This document shows, in pieces, positions 22,212 through 28,322 of a DNA stretch of 28,322 nucleotides (its first letter is position 1; every line of letters starts with the position of its first letter). The DNA comes from a virus. The stretch is from IMG/VR virus record IMGVR_UViG_3300032006_000065, positions 1-28,322 of that record. One strand, written 5' to 3'. The position numbers and the translations under genes were made by a program. The notes beneath the pieces are model-generated. The model searched no databases. It saw nothing but the letters and a program-made list of their open reading frames with translations, and had not been told where the DNA came from.

Positions 22212-22409
22212 CTAAACCCTTAAAACACCTCTCTGGACCTTTCCAAACATATCATTTCGTACTTTACCTTGAGTAGCTCCTTCTCCAGGCCCAGGAATAT
22301 CTTCGGCTATCCTATCCTGTAACCAATTCTCTGGATTTCTTGTGTAATCAAAAAGAAACTGCTCCGCTTCTTTCTCATTAGGATGGGAGCCATTCGACGG
22401 AGAATTCAT
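22212..22409 (-). CDS. Hypothetical protein, 65 aa
   Basis: A polar, Gly/Pro/Asn-rich small protein (NEKEAEQFLFDYTRNPENWL is the only likely helix). The start overlaps the end of the HNH gene by 32 bases. No motif recognised; it is kept because the frame is open and the spacing fits the minus-strand operon. Confidence 0.5.
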   Translation of the reverse strand: MNSPSNGSHPNEKEAEQFLFDYTRNPENWLQDRIAEDIPGPGEGATQGKVRNDMFGKVQRGVLRV

Positions 22410-22788
22410 TAGTACTTCCTGGTTTGAACTGATCTGAAGACAAAATATTTATAGAGCATTTTTCTTGCTCTATCCATCTTTTTAGTTTAACAAATCTTTT
22501 TTCGGAATAAAAAGAAAGATTTGATGTATACCATTCTGATAAATCAGTGGAAGCTTTATCTTTGTTACATAAAGAGCAACAACAGCATAAGTTCGACCTT
22601 ACACTACGACCACTTTTATATTTAGGTATTATGTGATCAATAGTAGCAGTTCTTTCTGTTAACTCTTTATTACAATAAGCACATTTCCAATCCCATTCCT
22701 CAAAAATATGGTGTCTAAATTTACGTCTAGCATTTTGTGGAGATAAAACAATAAGGTTGGATAAAAGATCTTGTTCACAATGAAACAC
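22378..22788 (-). CDS. HNH endonuclease, 136 aa
   Basis: A complete small HNH nuclease: RRKFRHHIFEEWDWKCAYCN (22-41) gives the first zinc CxxC, TIDHIIPKYKSGRS (69-82 region) carries the DH of the first HNH motif, SNLCCCCSLCNKDKAS holds the N and the second CxxC with the closing CN. Such free-standing HNH proteins are frequent in cyanophages as homing-type enzymes or packaging-associated nickases. No intron flank is visible here, so a selfish homing gene or a nicking function are both possible. It lies between virion and lysis-associated genes. Confidence 0.85.
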   Translation of the reverse strand: MFHCEQDLLSNLIVLSPQNARRKFRHHIFEEWDWKCAYCNKELTERTATIDHIIPKYKSGRSVRSNLCCCCSLCNKDKASTDLSEWYTSNLSFYSEKRFVKLKRWIEQEKCSINILSSDQFKPGSTNEFSVEWLPS

Positions 22789-22837
22789 AGATAATATGCA
22801 GACATGAAAAAACTGTAATCTGCATAAACTTATATGT

Positions 22838-23074
22838 TTATTTCTCTATTAAATTGTAATCCTCTGCTATGTCTATCTCTTCAGAAGAATCAAAATCACT
22901 ATCTTCTAAAAGCTTAAGCAAATAATAATGAATCCTATCCGTTACCCATCGTAAATCTTCATCACTAATATCAGAAATTATGGCGTTTATAGATAACTCT
23001 TTGGACGGAGATCTAACATGTTCAGCAAGTAGTTCTAAAGCACGATATCGACTTTTATTTAACTCACTTAGCAT
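22838..23074 (-). CDS. Acidic helical protein, 78 aa
   Basis: An N-terminal helix (NKSRYRALELLAEHVRS) and a second helix around residues 40-60 are followed by a strongly acidic tail (SDFDSSEEIDIAED). No family is recognised. It begins four bases after the coiled-coil gene's stop and is probably in the same operon. Confidence 0.6.
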   Translation of the reverse strand: MLSELNKSRYRALELLAEHVRSPSKELSINAIISDISDEDLRWVTDRIHYYLLKLLEDSDFDSSEEIDIAEDYNLIEK

Positions 23075-23078
23075 GATC

Positions 23079-23285
23079 TTAAGGGTCTATATCCCCTGTA
23101 GAAGTATTTACAGCATCTTCAGCCTGTTGTTTTTGAATTGTAGAAAATTCAAGAGCACCTAAAACTTTTAAATACTGTTCTTTTATTCTAGATAAAGTAG
23201 CTTCAGTTTGTCTAATATCACCTTCTAATTGTTCTTTTTGATCTAATAATTGATCTTCTAAAGACTTAACAGCAGGAGCAGTCAT
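23079..23285 (-). CDS. Small coiled-coil phage protein, 68 aa
   Basis: Residues 8-45 form a coiled coil with clear heptads (LEDQLLDQKEQLEGDIRQTE, then ATLSRIKEQYLKVLGALEF), followed by a short polar tail. Proteins of this size and form are common in cyanophages, often as scaffold or spanin-like accessories, but without a lipobox or membrane helix a spanin is unsupported here. Confidence 0.65.
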   Translation of the reverse strand: MTAPAVKSLEDQLLDQKEQLEGDIRQTEATLSRIKEQYLKVLGALEFSTIQKQQAEDAVNTSTGDIDP

Positions 23286-23329
23286 TGAAATGGAATTTTT
23301 ACTTCATTAGGAGAATAACCCTACTTAAT

Positions 23330-24475
23330 CTAATCCTTCTCACGGAAATTTAACCAGCACCATCCAGTAGCTCCCCCTGTAACACAAAAACGTCTTTCAA
23401 AATTTTCAAAATCATATATAACGTTTCGACCAGCATCTGCACCTCTATCTTCCCAACCACCATTAACTAAATCTAATTTTCCAAAAGGATCTTGCACTAA
23501 CCAACCTTTATCTGAATAACCTGTTACGACTACAAAATGTGTTCCGCCTACTGGCGAAGAGACATGTCGTTTAGAAACTAAACTTACAGCAACTGGTAAA
23601 CCTCGTTCAATAGAATTTTTTAGATCTGTAGAATCAGCAGAGGAATTAAAAGTAGCGTTATAACCTAAGTCATTCATCGCAGCTTTATGAACATATTTAG
23701 AAACAACAGATCCATGCTTATTAACAACATTAAGATAGTCATTAACAGAGTTAATAACAGGAACATCGCTGTATTTTAAGCACATAGCAATGCAACATGC
23801 TTGACTATTTCTCCAATCAGCAGCGTCGTTTGGACCTTGATATAGATAAGGGAAATTTCGTAAATAAAAAAGATCTTTGTCCTTTGCATACGGCATAATT
23901 TCTATCTCAGTTCTAAGTCCTTTCCAATGTCTATCTACTATCCACCAATCTCCTAATCCAAATCCTAATTCTAGATATGTATGACCATCTCTTCGTTCTA
24001 AAACTCTGCATCTTTTAATAGTTCGAGAAATGATAATCTTTGCAAGCTCATCCTGAGCTAAATCAGAATGAGATTTAGGTTGTTTTTTTAAGTACGTATG
24101 ACATCTTGACGTAATAGTCACCCACCCCCATTTATATTCAGGTGGTTTACAACAAAATAAATCTAATTCAGCAGAACGACGACGAGATAAACCTTGGAAA
24201 ACTCGATTACCATCTTTATTCCATTTATATAATTCTTCTCTAGCGACCTCACAAGGATCTTCTAATTTATTGATCCGAAAAAGAAGTTGTGAATCTTTCA
24301 ATACTGAAAGACCCATATTTGAGGCAAAAGAAACTAATGCATCAAATTGATTCTGATTTAAAGGAGCATCTATTAATTCTGCTACCGATTTCTCTAAATT
24401 ATCAACTACTTTATTTGTTAGATTTGCCCCTTCAAAAGTCTTAATAAGATCAAAAAAAGCAGACGATACTTTCAC
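23330..24475 (-). CDS. Two-domain lysin: remnant GH24 plus C39-like cysteine peptidase, 381 aa
   Basis: Residues 1-105 are lysozyme-like: FFDLIKTFEG retains the Glu of FEG (Glu15), but the following Y-x-D and T-I-G-Y-G part is missing, and the sequence passes directly to the helical core NQNQFDALVSFASNMGLSVL. Residues about 112-190 resemble an SH3-type wall-binding module (HTYLELGFGLGDWW). Residues 203-375 look like a C39-type peptidase: Q213, CCIAM (Cys227/228), GTHFVVV (His313) and QDPFG (Asp329) give the usual triad. The peptidase is likely the active part. It lies just downstream of the holin-like genes, as a lysis cassette would. Confidence 0.75.
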   Translation of the reverse strand: MKVSSAFFDLIKTFEGANLTNKVVDNLEKSVAELIDAPLNQNQFDALVSFASNMGLSVLKDSQLLFRINKLEDPCEVAREELYKWNKDGNRVFQGLSRRRSAELDLFCCKPPEYKWGWVTITSRCHTYLKKQPKSHSDLAQDELAKIIISRTIKRCRVLERRDGHTYLELGFGLGDWWIVDRHWKGLRTEIEIMPYAKDKDLFYLRNFPYLYQGPNDAADWRNSQACCIAMCLKYSDVPVINSVNDYLNVVNKHGSVVSKYVHKAAMNDLGYNATFNSSADSTDLKNSIERGLPVAVSLVSKRHVSSPVGGTHFVVVTGYSDKGWLVQDPFGKLDLVNGGWEDRGADAGRNVIYDFENFERRFCVTGGATGWCWLNFREKD

Positions 24476-24484
24476 GTCACTTAC

Positions 24485-25030
24485 TTAACAACCTTCAACA
24501 GCTTTTGCTATATCGCCGCCTAAGTCGGCCCCTTTCCTTTGTCCGAACATTGTGACCCATCCAGAGGCTACCCAGCCGATGATAGGTATGTTTGATAAGG
24601 CTGGTGCCGCTTGAGCGCCTACAGAGGCTCCTAGAAGCCCTCCTGTTGACTCACCAGACCCTTCCGCTTTGATGCAGGCGATTTCCTTAGCAGTAAGTAT
24701 TGCAGCATTATCTCCGCCCTCTAGATGGACTTTGCCATTCATCGTATATTCTTCATAGAGATTTATCTTTCTTTTCTTACTTCCAAAAAGACTACCTGGC
24801 TCTTCAATATCTTTTGTTTTTACCATTACCTTTGGATCATTAGAGTTATATCTAATGCTGTACCCGTCTTTTGATGCTTGTACATCGTATGACGTATAAC
24901 TACCAACTGGTAGATCTAGGTTCGGAAGTCCACTACGACCCGCTAATAAGCCCATTAAGCCTATATTAGAGACACCTAGAAAGGCCCCTAACCCAAGTGC
25001 TGTCCAGTTCACTCCTTCTCTCTTATACAT
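24485..25030 (-). CDS. Membrane-associated protein of the lysis region, 181 aa
   Basis: One transmembrane helix at about 9-31 (TALGLGAFLGVSNIGLMGLL), a beta-rich periplasmic or cytoplasmic middle (40-125), and a hydrophobic Gly/Ala-rich segment at about 130-163 (GLLGASVGAQAAPALSNIP). It lies between the holin-like gene (six bases away) and the lysin. Role unknown; a lysis accessory protein or a virion membrane-interacting component are options. Confidence 0.6.
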   Translation of the reverse strand: MYKREGVNWTALGLGAFLGVSNIGLMGLLAGRSGLPNLDLPVGSYTSYDVQASKDGYSIRYNSNDPKVMVKTKDIEEPGSLFGSKKRKINLYEEYTMNGKVHLEGGDNAAILTAKEIACIKAEGSGESTGGLLGASVGAQAAPALSNIPIIGWVASGWVTMFGQRKGADLGGDIAKAVEGC

Positions 25031-25036
25031 TCAAAT

Positions 25037-25504
25037 TTAAGACTCAATAGAGGTCTTGTTATCCACTGTAGTAATTTTAATAGGCGCTTGCTCGATACGC
25101 AATGTTTGAGTAGGACCAACTTGTGACATCTTTTCAATTAAGCGTTCAAAATCGGCTTTACTAATATCATTTAAAGCACCTCCTTTTTTGTTATCCATCT
25201 TCATTGTTCCATCGCCTTTTTTAGAGGCTGTCTGGAGGCCAAAACTCGCTAAAGCCCCTGTAAATACTGAGGCCACAAAAGTTATATCTTTAGGTGCTTG
25301 TTGCCCAAATGCAGGCAAAGTTATGTAATTTAATGAAATTATAAATCCGCTCCAAACGACAACGCCAAGCCGCACAAAAGTGGACAAGATTACTAATTGT
25401 TCTTCTTTATCATCAATACCCTCCTTTATTTTTGTAAAAACATTCTTCTTTTTTTCATCTTTTGGAGAAGGTGTCTTAGGAGACTCTTTTACATCTTCAG
25501 TCAT
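25037..25504 (-). CDS. Holin-like protein with two membrane helices, 155 aa
   Basis: The N-terminus is charged (KESPKTPSPKDEKKKN). Two hydrophobic segments at about 39-62 (VRLGVVVWSGFIISLNYI) and 74-92 (ITFVASVFTGALASFGLQ) are joined by a short loop with a central proline, followed by a polar tail. This matches class II or small holins that time lysis by opening the cell membrane, and its place next to a lysin supports that. From memory similar proteins occur in T4-like cyanophages. No dual start or regulator is visible. Confidence 0.6.
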   Translation of the reverse strand: MTEDVKESPKTPSPKDEKKKNVFTKIKEGIDDKEEQLVILSTFVRLGVVVWSGFIISLNYITLPAFGQQAPKDITFVASVFTGALASFGLQTASKKGDGTMKMDNKKGGALNDISKADFERLIEKMSQVGPTQTLRIEQAPIKITTVDNKTSIES

Positions 25505-25524
25505 CGTATAGTGGCAGTATCTAC

Positions 25525-25548
25525 TAAGTTTACCCCTTAGTAAACTTA
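25525..25548. promoter_or_regulatory. Inverted repeat between divergent lysis and secreted genes
   Basis: TAAGTTTAC (25525-25533) and GTAAACTTA (25540-25548) are perfect nine-base arms around a six-base spacer. It is the only clear element in the 73-base gap from which the holin-like and secreted genes diverge, so an operator that governs both is plausible. As it lacks a T-run it is not a simple terminator. Confidence 0.5.
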
Positions 25549-25577
25549 TAGAAAAGTAACACTAATCGAGTCCTCAA

Positions 25578-26087
25578 ATGTGGAAACTAATCCCATTATT
25601 AATTATATTTAGTGCTCCATCAGCTCGTGCAGATCTGACCCACTCACTAAGTTCCAGCATCTCCCTAGACGTACATGGGGCAGCAACCGTTTCTGAACGT
25701 GTGGGGAGTTCATATTCTGTCTCTGGAAACAATATAAAAGTAGGTACAGGAAACAGCGACGTATTTGGAGGCTTAACAACTGGATCAGCTACAGCCGCAG
25801 CAACTATGAAGGCTGGTACGTATGAGATAAATACTTCGGGGTCGGCATTTTCGTTCTCGGAAAGTTGGCTCCAAGGGGACGGAATCCCAGCCATAGGAAG
25901 TGGTGTGGACGTCACCAGTGGGGTTGTGGCAGACATGCCGGCATTTGGAGAAACCACGACCCAATCCGGAGGTGTCGCAGGCACTTTAGCCGGTTCCATC
26001 TTAAGCTCTGGCGTTATGAGTTTAACTGCCGGAGGCGCAGGCACAACTGGGACGTCTCAATTTATTAGTACTATTTCCGTGAAATGA
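25578..26087 (+). CDS. Secreted beta-rich protein, 169 aa
   Basis: A signal peptide of about 18 residues (MWKLIPLLIIFSAPSARA, cleavage before D) is followed by a Gly/Ser/Thr/Ala-rich chain of short beta strands without cysteines. It resembles a secreted protein that recurs in T4-like cyanophages (from memory). The export signal indicates the periplasm or envelope of the infected cell rather than the virion interior. It is the first of three consecutive genes with signal peptides; its stop lies one base before the next ATG. Confidence 0.7.
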   Translation: MWKLIPLLIIFSAPSARADLTHSLSSSISLDVHGAATVSERVGSSYSVSGNNIKVGTGNSDVFGGLTTGSATAAATMKAGTYEINTSGSAFSFSESWLQGDGIPAIGSGVDVTSGVVADMPAFGETTTQSGGVAGTLAGSILSSGVMSLTAGGAGTTGTSQFISTISVK

Positions 26088-26088
26088 C

Positions 26089-26526
26089 ATGAGACGCTAT
26101 TTATTAACGTTAATAGCACTCACATTCTTTCCAACGCAAGAGATCTTAGCAGTTCCCGTAGTACCTAATTTTCAATCTGGAAGTATGACCAGTCATACCG
26201 AAACTTCTACGACGGTCACGGAAATTATAAATTCTATAGACTATAGAACAGGGTGGGAATATTCTGCTACTGGGACTAATGTAAAGAGTGATAGTGGTAA
26301 TCTACTTCCACCGACAATTACAACTACCACCACTGTTGATGGGGCTTCTTCTCAATGGTCAAGCTTAGATATAGACAATATGCCAACATTTTCAGTAGTC
26401 AGCCCCGAACAAAGTTGGCAATTTACGCATACAATTCAACAACCAGGGATGGTCAATCAAACCATCATAGAAAGAACCACAGAAGCAACGTCAATAACGG
26501 ATACAATTTCAACATTCAGTCAATAA
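26089..26526 (+). CDS. Secreted Thr/Ser-rich protein, 145 aa
   Basis: A signal peptide (MRRYLLTLIALTFFPTQEIL, cleavage around residue 21) precedes a Thr/Ser-rich, beta-type mature chain with WEYSATGTNVKSDSG and a central WSSLDID. No cysteine or catalytic motif. It starts one base after the upstream gene's stop. Its TAA stop (26524-26526) overlaps the proposed AUA start of the next gene. Role in the envelope is unknown; a paralogous relation to the 169-aa gene is possible but weak. Confidence 0.7.
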   Translation: MRRYLLTLIALTFFPTQEILAVPVVPNFQSGSMTSHTETSTTVTEIINSIDYRTGWEYSATGTNVKSDSGNLLPPTITTTTTVDGASSQWSSLDIDNMPTFSVVSPEQSWQFTHTIQQPGMVNQTIIERTTEATSITDTISTFSQ

Positions 26527-27386
26527 AATACTTATTAGTACTACTTTTAAGCACAAATGCACTATTCCCGAAAGCGTCAAATGCAAATGACGTTGGCGGT
26601 GTCTCTGCTACTGCTAATCCTATCGCTAATTCCAGTGGTAGTGTCACAAACCAGGCGATCCAGGTTCTCCAAGGTCCGTATATTACTAATACCTACGGAA
26701 ATGGAGTCCAATGTCAAGGACCAACTCTAAATATAACGCCATTTTTGACTGGCTTGACGAGTTGGAAAGTGCCATATGAAGAGTATTACAACGACCCTGT
26801 ATATGACACGTCAGTTAATGAAGAAGGTAATCTAAATAACCCAGGGGGAATACTTTATAACGTACCAATAAGAACTGGTCAGAAGGCTAATAACAACGTT
26901 AATCTTGGAATAAGCGCCACTCTCTCTATTCCATTAGATCGACGACTACATAAAGGCTGTATTAGAGCTGCAGAAACAGAAACCGCAATACGTCAACAAA
27001 TTTTAGCAAGTAAAAGATTAGATTTTGAAATGGCAAGACTCAAGCATTGTGGAATTCAAGCAAAGGATGGAGTCACCTTCGCTAAAAATTCACCATATGC
27101 CCCAATTTGTGCCGATATCCGTGTAGAAAACGTCGGAGTTTTACGTGACCATACACATTCTATTTCTTCCCCAAAGCCCGTTGAAGTTCCATTACAGTCC
27201 GATTCCTCTCCCTCTGAGAAAGTAGACGCTCCCGAAAACTCAAAACCTTCTCCTTCTTCCCCCGAATCTTCGCAATCTTCTTCAAAAGAGTCTTCACAAC
27301 AGGCTTTATCACTTTTAGAACAAGATCAGCCAGCGGCTTTGCTAGGACTGCCGATGTCGTTGCCACAACCGCAATGGAAGTGGTAG
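26523..27386 (+). CDS. Secreted cyanophage-type protein with non-standard start, about 287 aa
   Basis: The signal peptide reads KYLLVLLLSTNALFPKASNA, then a mature domain with GVQCQGPTLNITPFLTG, LGISATLSIPLDRRLHKGC, and KRLDFEMARLKHCG-x-SPYAPICAD: a cysteine-containing secreted protein recalled from T4-like cyanophages. No ATG, GTG or TTG stands at the signal peptide; ATA at 26523-26525 overlaps the previous stop (ATAA). An ATG upstream at 26355 would add 56 residues of antisense-like sequence ahead of the signal peptide and is unlikely. The last about 75 residues are Ser/Pro-rich low complexity and lie antisense to the convergent gene. Confidence 0.65.
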   Translation: MKYLLVLLLSTNALFPKASNANDVGGVSATANPIANSSGSVTNQAIQVLQGPYITNTYGNGVQCQGPTLNITPFLTGLTSWKVPYEEYYNDPVYDTSVNEEGNLNNPGGILYNVPIRTGQKANNNVNLGISATLSIPLDRRLHKGCIRAAETETAIRQQILASKRLDFEMARLKHCGIQAKDGVTFAKNSPYAPICADIRVENVGVLRDHTHSISSPKPVEVPLQSDSSPSEKVDAPENSKPSPSSPESSQSSSKESSQQALSLLEQDQPAALLGLPMSLPQPQWKW

Positions 27387-27990
27387 TAGTCACAGCTCCC
27401 GCACTTGGAAGCGCAGCCACAACTTGATTAATAACAGGTACTTCTTCATATAATGTGACGCATCTTTGATTTTGAATTTTATAACCACTAATAGTTTTCT
27501 TTCCTCCATCAACAAGAGAACCTATAACAGGTGCTTCTCTTGGAGGACAAATAATATTTGCAGTAGATAAATTAGCAGCTTCGGTTAAACCAGAAAAATC
27601 ACTATCTGTAGATTCTGTTTCTTTTTCTTCTTTCTCTTCTGTTTTTTCTTCTTTGCGAGAAGGTATTGCTGGAACAAGAGCTGGTCTTGTAGGTACTATT
27701 CTCTCTGGCTCATAGTTAATAGGGTTAAAACTAGGCATTGTGCCGTCGCACAAAATAACGTTTCCTCGTTCATCCTGATCAACTAGATTTTCAGAATCAT
27801 TATTTGCAGGGTTATATTCTACACACCCAGGTAAATCTATTAAAGGTGTACCTATTTGCAAGGTTACTGGAGGTGCAGTAGGTATTGAAGTCTCTGGAGG
27901 AACTAGATATTCAGGAATCCTTCTTATCTGTAAATTAGAGACAATTTTTATTTCTTTGATACCTATACTTATATTAGGTATCTGTTTCAT
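27160..27990 (-). CDS. Cyanophage-type Pro-rich protein with C-terminal hydrophobic/basic region, 276 aa
   Basis: The first 60 residues are Pro/Ile-rich (VPPETSIPTAPPVTLQIGTP) and end in DLPGCVEY. A charged Lys/Glu stretch follows at about 112-127 (EEKTEEKEEKETES). After a second Cys-containing module, residues about 197-225 are hydrophobic (TSIAVVATTSAVLAKPLADL), and the end is strongly basic (LLSQRERNRTVMELQRALGK). This layout recalls a protein of T4-like cyanophages. Location and function are unknown; membrane anchoring is possible. Its start overlaps the next gene's stop by one base. The last 227 bases overlap the convergent secreted gene. Confidence 0.65.
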   Translation of the reverse strand: MKQIPNISIGIKEIKIVSNLQIRRIPEYLVPPETSIPTAPPVTLQIGTPLIDLPGCVEYNPANNDSENLVDQDERGNVILCDGTMPSFNPINYEPERIVPTRPALVPAIPSRKEEKTEEKEEKETESTDSDFSGLTEAANLSTANIICPPREAPVIGSLVDGGKKTISGYKIQNQRCVTLYEEVPVINQVVAALPSAGAVTTTTSIAVVATTSAVLAKPLADLVLKVIKPVVKTLLKKIAKIRGKKEKVLSFRERLLSQRERNRTVMELQRALGKK

Positions 27991-28238
27991 CAGAATCTAG
28001 GAAGGCTAACGTCTCCTCCAGTTAATTTCGCTCCTCCTGTTTTTGTAGGTACCGTTGGGATTGATGGAAGCATTCCTTTTACAGAATCACCAACTGCTCC
28101 AGTAGCTTCACTGATAATCTTTTCTTTAACACCTTCTAGGATTGCGTCCTTATTCGCAAATACATATATACAACCCCCAACAGCGGAAGCAGATATAACG
28201 AAAGCCGAAATAGAAAGTACATTGATTATTTTTTGCAT
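27990..28238 (-). CDS. Small membrane-anchored cyanophage-type protein, 82 aa
   Basis: An N-terminal hydrophobic helix (INVLSISAFVISASAVGGC) anchors the protein; a short amphipathic helix around residues 30-50 and a Pro/Gly-rich tail (MLPSIPTVPTKTGG) follow. A similar protein, with the same helix and PxIPxxP tail, occurs next to the Pro-rich protein in cyanomyoviruses as I recall. The stop overlaps the ATG of the 276-aa gene by one base, so the pair is coupled and may work together in the envelope. Confidence 0.65.
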   Translation of the reverse strand: MQKIINVLSISAFVISASAVGGCIYVFANKDAILEGVKEKIISEATGAVGDSVKGMLPSIPTVPTKTGGAKLTGGDVSLPRF

Positions 28239-28282
28239 AATCAGAAAACGTAGAACTGTCTAATTGTATGAACCCCTAATAC

Positions 28283-28322
28283 TTAAGTAGGATCGTTTGC
28301 AACAGCTAAATAGATATAGTTA
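28283..28322 (-). CDS. C-terminal end of a further gene (partial)
   Basis: The minus-strand frame entering at the window edge gives NYIYLAVANDPT and a stop at 28283-28285. A final strand of the type YIYLA-[IV]-A is common at the C-terminus of phage tail or virion proteins, so this may be the end of such a gene. Twelve residues are too few to be sure. Confidence 0.35.
   Translation of the reverse strand, partial: NYIYLAVANDPT

Noticed and set aside
25574-26044. 156-aa Pro-rich minus-strand frame
   Set aside because: It is the full complement of the secreted 169-aa gene, whose signal peptide and spacing are convincing.
26355-26522. Upstream ATG extension of the third secreted gene
   Set aside because: It would put 56 basic residues, read out of frame from the previous gene, before a clear signal peptide and defeat export.

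Overview
The window reads as part of an AT-rich double-stranded DNA phage of marine picocyanobacteria. Three tandem high-light-inducible (hli) genes, a PsbN-like peptide and an NblA-like phycobilisome-degradation adaptor point to a cyanobacterial host. NblA suggests one with phycobilisomes, such as Synechococcus. Tail-fibre-like proteins, a tail assembly chaperone, two lysozyme-family lysins and a holin-like protein show that it is a virus. No terminase, portal, capsid, integrase, CRISPR array, rRNA or convincing tRNA is present, so this is only a segment.

Layout. (1) 1-7425, mostly plus strand: a replication and recombination block with the C-terminus of SSB, an unidentified 346-aa protein, a Gp157-like coiled-coil protein, a winged-helix-like protein, a RecB-type PD-(D/E)XK exonuclease and a large primase-polymerase/SF3 helicase. 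Directly behind the 346-aa gene is a compact multi-stem RNA candidate (1258-1343) followed by a Rho-independent terminator. (2) 7506-8632, plus strand: a secreted small beta-barrel-like protein, a leader with stacked inverted repeats ending in a strong terminator, then three hli genes and a membrane protein chained by TAATG overlaps. (3) 8629-14036, minus strand: small proteins including PsbN-like, then tail and virion proteins. (4) 14037-14571: a divergent control region. (5) 14572-20956, mainly plus strand: a protein with two HNH-like zinc domains and an HTH, unidentified early-type proteins, a Dam-like protein and a nucleotide-modification-associated protein. This run is interrupted by two minus-strand genes. 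(6) 20655-25504, minus strand: degenerate lysozyme, NblA-like, HNH endonuclease, a lysozyme/C39-peptidase lysin and a two-helix holin-like protein. (7) 25578-27386, plus strand: three secreted proteins. (8) 27160-28322, minus strand: proteins resembling conserved cyanomyovirus proteins.

The mixture is notable. Several genes look like those of T4-like cyanophages (from memory, not searched), but replication is of the P4/plasmid primase-helicase type. Genes are tightly packed, with many TAATG or short overlaps and several convergent or antisense overlaps. Every functional name here comes from reading motifs by eye; no database search was possible.
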